Shown: piece by piece, positions 60,569 through 64,000 of the stretch | Position numbering within the stretch: the first letter of the stretch is position 1 | Layout: each line of letters starts with the position of its first letter | The notes under the pieces: model-generated | Told to the model about the DNA's origin: nothing | The model's database searches: none | The model's input: only the letters and a program-made list of their open reading frames with translations | Made by a program: the position numbers and the translations under genes | Source of the DNA: Nannobrachium achirus | Lineage: Eukaryota > Chordata > Actinopteri > Myctophiformes > Myctophidae | NCBI GenBank assembly: GCA_963921795.1 | Contig: OY997641.1 | Coordinates: forward strand, 58,877,591-58,941,590 | Reading direction: 5' to 3' | Length of the DNA: 64,000 nucleotides

Positions 60569-63500
60569 CTGACGGGGAGGGCAAAGAGACAGTAGATCAA
60601 AGCCCTGAATAGGGAATGAAGGAGGTTTATGTGTTAAATGTTATTAAATTACAGTAAAATAACTACAAATGCAACATTTAACATGGTCACTTTAACAAGG
60701 TATTATATTATATTCTCCACACTTGTATTCTCCCCAGCTTGACAAAATGGTATATTACCAGGTTCCGCAGGTCAGCTGCACAGGTGCAATGCATTATTGT
60801 TAATTGTGGCACGTTTACTAACATGCTAAGTTTAGCTGCACTTGAAAAACCATTCCAGCCCAAGAAACCATAGAAACCTGTGTAAAAAACTGAAAAAAGT
60901 CTTCGTCTTTTTTTTTTTTCAGACATCTGCGAGGCGTTGTGAGCATGTAGATCTGCTATTTTCACAATATAACCGTGTTATCCAAAATGTAATGCCTATT
61001 TTCCATGAGGACTCCCATCTTTGCCATACCCTAGCTTTTGCTGAACTGACGCCACTGCAGTTTCCTGCACCCTTCCAGCATGTGCTACAGTAAATGGTAA
61101 ATGGTGCATTTATATTGCGCCTTTATCCAAGGCGCTTTACGTAGATTGTGCATTGCATTCACCCATTCACACACCGATGGCAGGGGAAACCTAGCCTAGC
61201 TGAGCTAGACATCCCAGCCATGTTAAAACAAGGAGGGGATAGATACTGCAGTTAGTTAGCTAGATGCATTAGTATCTAGGCTGGCCCCAGGCTAGGGGAA
61301 ACCATGCAAGGCACCAACCTGCTCACCGGGAGCAACTACGGGTTCAAAGTCTTGCTCAAGGACTCTTCGACACTTAACTCTGGGGGAGCCCGGGATCGAA
61401 CTGGGAACCCTTCAGGAACCCCCCGTGTTCTAATGACGGGTTCTCTACCCCTGAGTAGTTTAATTGACTACATACAAATGGCCCATCCATTGTCACACTG
61501 TATTTCAAGACAAAGGTCGGGGAATGTATATCACCTGCCACCCATATGCATATTGGTATTCAGGTGGAAAGTGCAGTCGTCCTGCATAGAGAATCATCCT
61601 CTGTGAACCACCATAATGTATAATACATAACCTGTACATATACAGTATAAACTGTCTTTCCTGGTATTATTAGCTGTGTATATTCTATAAATGGGACTGA
61701 TCGCTACTGGGAGGTGAGTTGGGACTTGATCGCCCTGGCTGGGTCACCTGAGTGAGGGGTATGTTGTTCTATATTAAATACCAAATTACTTGTGAAAAGG
61801 TATTAAACATTGTTTTCAATAGACAAAGTAATTGCATAGCAAACAATACAACAGAGGATAATAGGCTACATTTAATTTTCAGTTGATCCAAAAGAAAAAC
61901 CTTGTCAACCATGATATGGACAATTCTGTTATTTGTGTCATGTCGATGAGGTTCAGTAACTTGTTGCCCTAAGCAACTGGGAATTGATCATTTGCCCTTA
62001 GTGTGGGGATTTAAGGGGAGCAAATGCAAATTTCGTGCAAATTTGTCTTAAAGTGCAACACATTTTGCACAGATGTAGCCTAGGGCTTGCTCTAATGATT
62101 TAGCTAGGGCGCCCGAGCCGACGACCTTCGGGGCCGCCACAGCGGCCAAATCAAGTTGGCCTCCCATTGACTTTCTATACAGGAGGAAAATACCCAGAAA
62201 AAAAACTTTTTTCTGGGTATTTAAGTAGGATGTGAGGGGTCTAACTAGTGGTCTGTCATCATGTTGAATCCATTGCAAGCATTTGTTTTGCACAAAAAAC
62301 ATTCCTTGGGCTACAAATGGCCCCAGAGAACGATGGTTTAGTGATGAAAAGCGATGAGTCATCACTTTTCAGAGTTTTGTGGGTGTTTTCTGGAGCTGTG
62401 GTGCCCCCGAAGGTCGCCGACTCGGGCGCCCTACCTAAATCATTAGAGCATGCCCTGAGCTATCTGTGCAAAATTTTGCACTTTTAGACTGATTAGCACG
62501 AGAGAAAAAAAACCCTAAGGCCTCCGACTAACATGAATGCTCACCCATACATGCATCGTTTTCTGAGGCCATTTCTAGCCCAAGGAATGTTTTTTGTGCA
62601 AAACAAATGCCTGCAATGGATTCAGCATCATGACAAACCCCAAGTTATACCCCTCAGATCCTACTTAAATACCCAGAAAAAAAAAGGTTTTCTGGGTATT
62701 TTCCTCCTGTATAGAAAGTCAATGGGAGGCCAACTTGATTTGGCCGCTGTGGCGGCCCCGAAGGTCGTTGGCTCGGGCACCCTAGCTAAATCATTAGAGC
62801 AAGCTCTGGGCTACATCTGTGCAATTCTTTGCACTTTAAGACAAATTTGCACGAAATTAGCATTTGCTCCCCTTAAATCCCCACACTACCTTGGCTGTTG
62901 AGCTCCCTGTGGAAAACTGATAAACAGTGCCATCTTGTGGATAGAATTGAGAACGCATTACAATCACACTACTGGTTCAAATAATAGTGTGGACTGGACT
63001 GTGGATGATTAGATCCTCTGCTGTGCATAACAGGAAATTGAATATGTTTTAATTTTTAACATGCATCTTGTGTTCTTTATATTGTCTTTATAACCTGAAG
63101 TTTATTCAAAGCCGCAGTATGTGTTTGTTTTTTCAGACGGCTGAACATAAAGTCCTGTAAAATTGCATATAGTTTCGAAGAGGCTGAAATTGAATTGGTA
63201 CCACATAGTTGGAATGACCCAAATGCATAGTTCTATGCCACCTGAATGGCAGGGATGAGCCATCGGAGTGATTAGCCTCCATCCATTCGTATGGATCTCC
63301 TCTTTACATTATTCTAGCATTCATAAATGCTATTCACTTAGCATGGACACAGAAGTTGTCTAGACCAGGGACGTGCTGGCCATTGGGAAAAGCGGGACAA
63401 CTCCCGAATGGCCGGTTCATTCCCGGCCAGTCCAGGCCGGCCATTAGGAAAAAAATAAAATGTCGGTCCATTTTGGGGGCTGGGCGGCCAACAAAGTAAA

Positions 63501-64000
63501 TCGTCTCTGTCGGGCAGAAACCTTGTATCTCCAAGTTTCACATTTTTTCCCTGCTTCATCATACAAGGCTGTCGCACAAAAGTAGTGAAAACAGCAGATC
63601 TACAAGCACACAACGCCTCGCACTGCTGTTTTCGCTAGTTTAAATCATTTTTAAAATGGTTTTGGACATACAAGGTTTCCACCCGACGAAATATAACTCA
63701 TGTAATTGGCCCACTGGCTTGTCACTTCTGAATGGCAAATCTTTGAGTAGCAGCAGCAGCGCTATAGAGAGAGATCTCTCTCTATAGCGCACAATGAGGG
63801 CCTCTACAACTCATTTTCCCGGGCTGAATCAGGGGCCCAGCATGTCCCTGGTCTAGACTAAACTCAAACATCATATAGCATCAAAACAACCTTTTGATAT
63901 TTTTCAATAAGCTTCTGAAGACAAAAACCTTTATCAAAAGCACATTTTGTATATAAAACAAATTGTGACTGTGACTGTATATCCCTTGGGCACATTGGTT
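60569..64000. other. engase E5-E6 intron (unit 3), cut by the window end
   Basis: A single SINE block as in unit 2, then the foldback element (about 62000-62890) and the hAT-like element with its GTCTAGAC duplication (63358-63365 and 63851-63858). E5 would lie beyond the window. Confidence 0.7.

Overview
The window looks like nuclear DNA from a bony fish (teleost). It has split exons with GT/AG splice sites. It is dense in microsatellites, hAT-like and TTAA-flanked non-autonomous transposons, tRNA-derived SINE remnants and satellite DNA. No bacterial, organelle or viral gene was recognised. The species cannot be named from the sequence alone.

The dominant feature is a tandem array of one large unit of about 26 kb. 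Unit 1 covers 1-26785, unit 2 covers 26786-52657, and a partial unit 3 runs from 52658 to the window end. By eye the units are nearly identical; they differ mainly by microsatellite length, a few indels and scattered substitutions. Units 2 and 3 share several indel states that unit 1 lacks.

The order within a unit is the same each time: satellite and GGAA/GAAA microsatellites; dispersed repeats; the last two coding exons of a serine carboxypeptidase gene (scpep1-like, + strand); about 1.5 kb between the genes; the last six coding exons of a cytosolic endo-beta-N-acetylglucosaminidase gene (engase-like, - strand) with introns full of nested transposons; a repeat-rich stretch holding a possible terminal exon and a large foldback element; a two-type A/B satellite (163 and 148 bp monomers); and a 158-bp satellite that leads into the next unit. 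The two genes converge tail to tail, and the unit carries only their 3' ends. Upstream exons of scpep1 would lie left of unit 1, and upstream exons of engase would lie right of the last unit. The outermost copies could therefore complete intact genes while the internal copies are orphan ends.

A short palindromic hairpin family recurs about 16 times per unit. Its half-site resembles AATAGCAGATCTACAAGCTC. Copies sit inside several other transposon types, and some carry matching changes in both arms. I do not recognise it as a named family, and it is the best candidate here for something undescribed. The main alternative for the whole layout is an assembly artefact of a repeat-rich or heterozygous locus; read depth and spanning long reads would decide.
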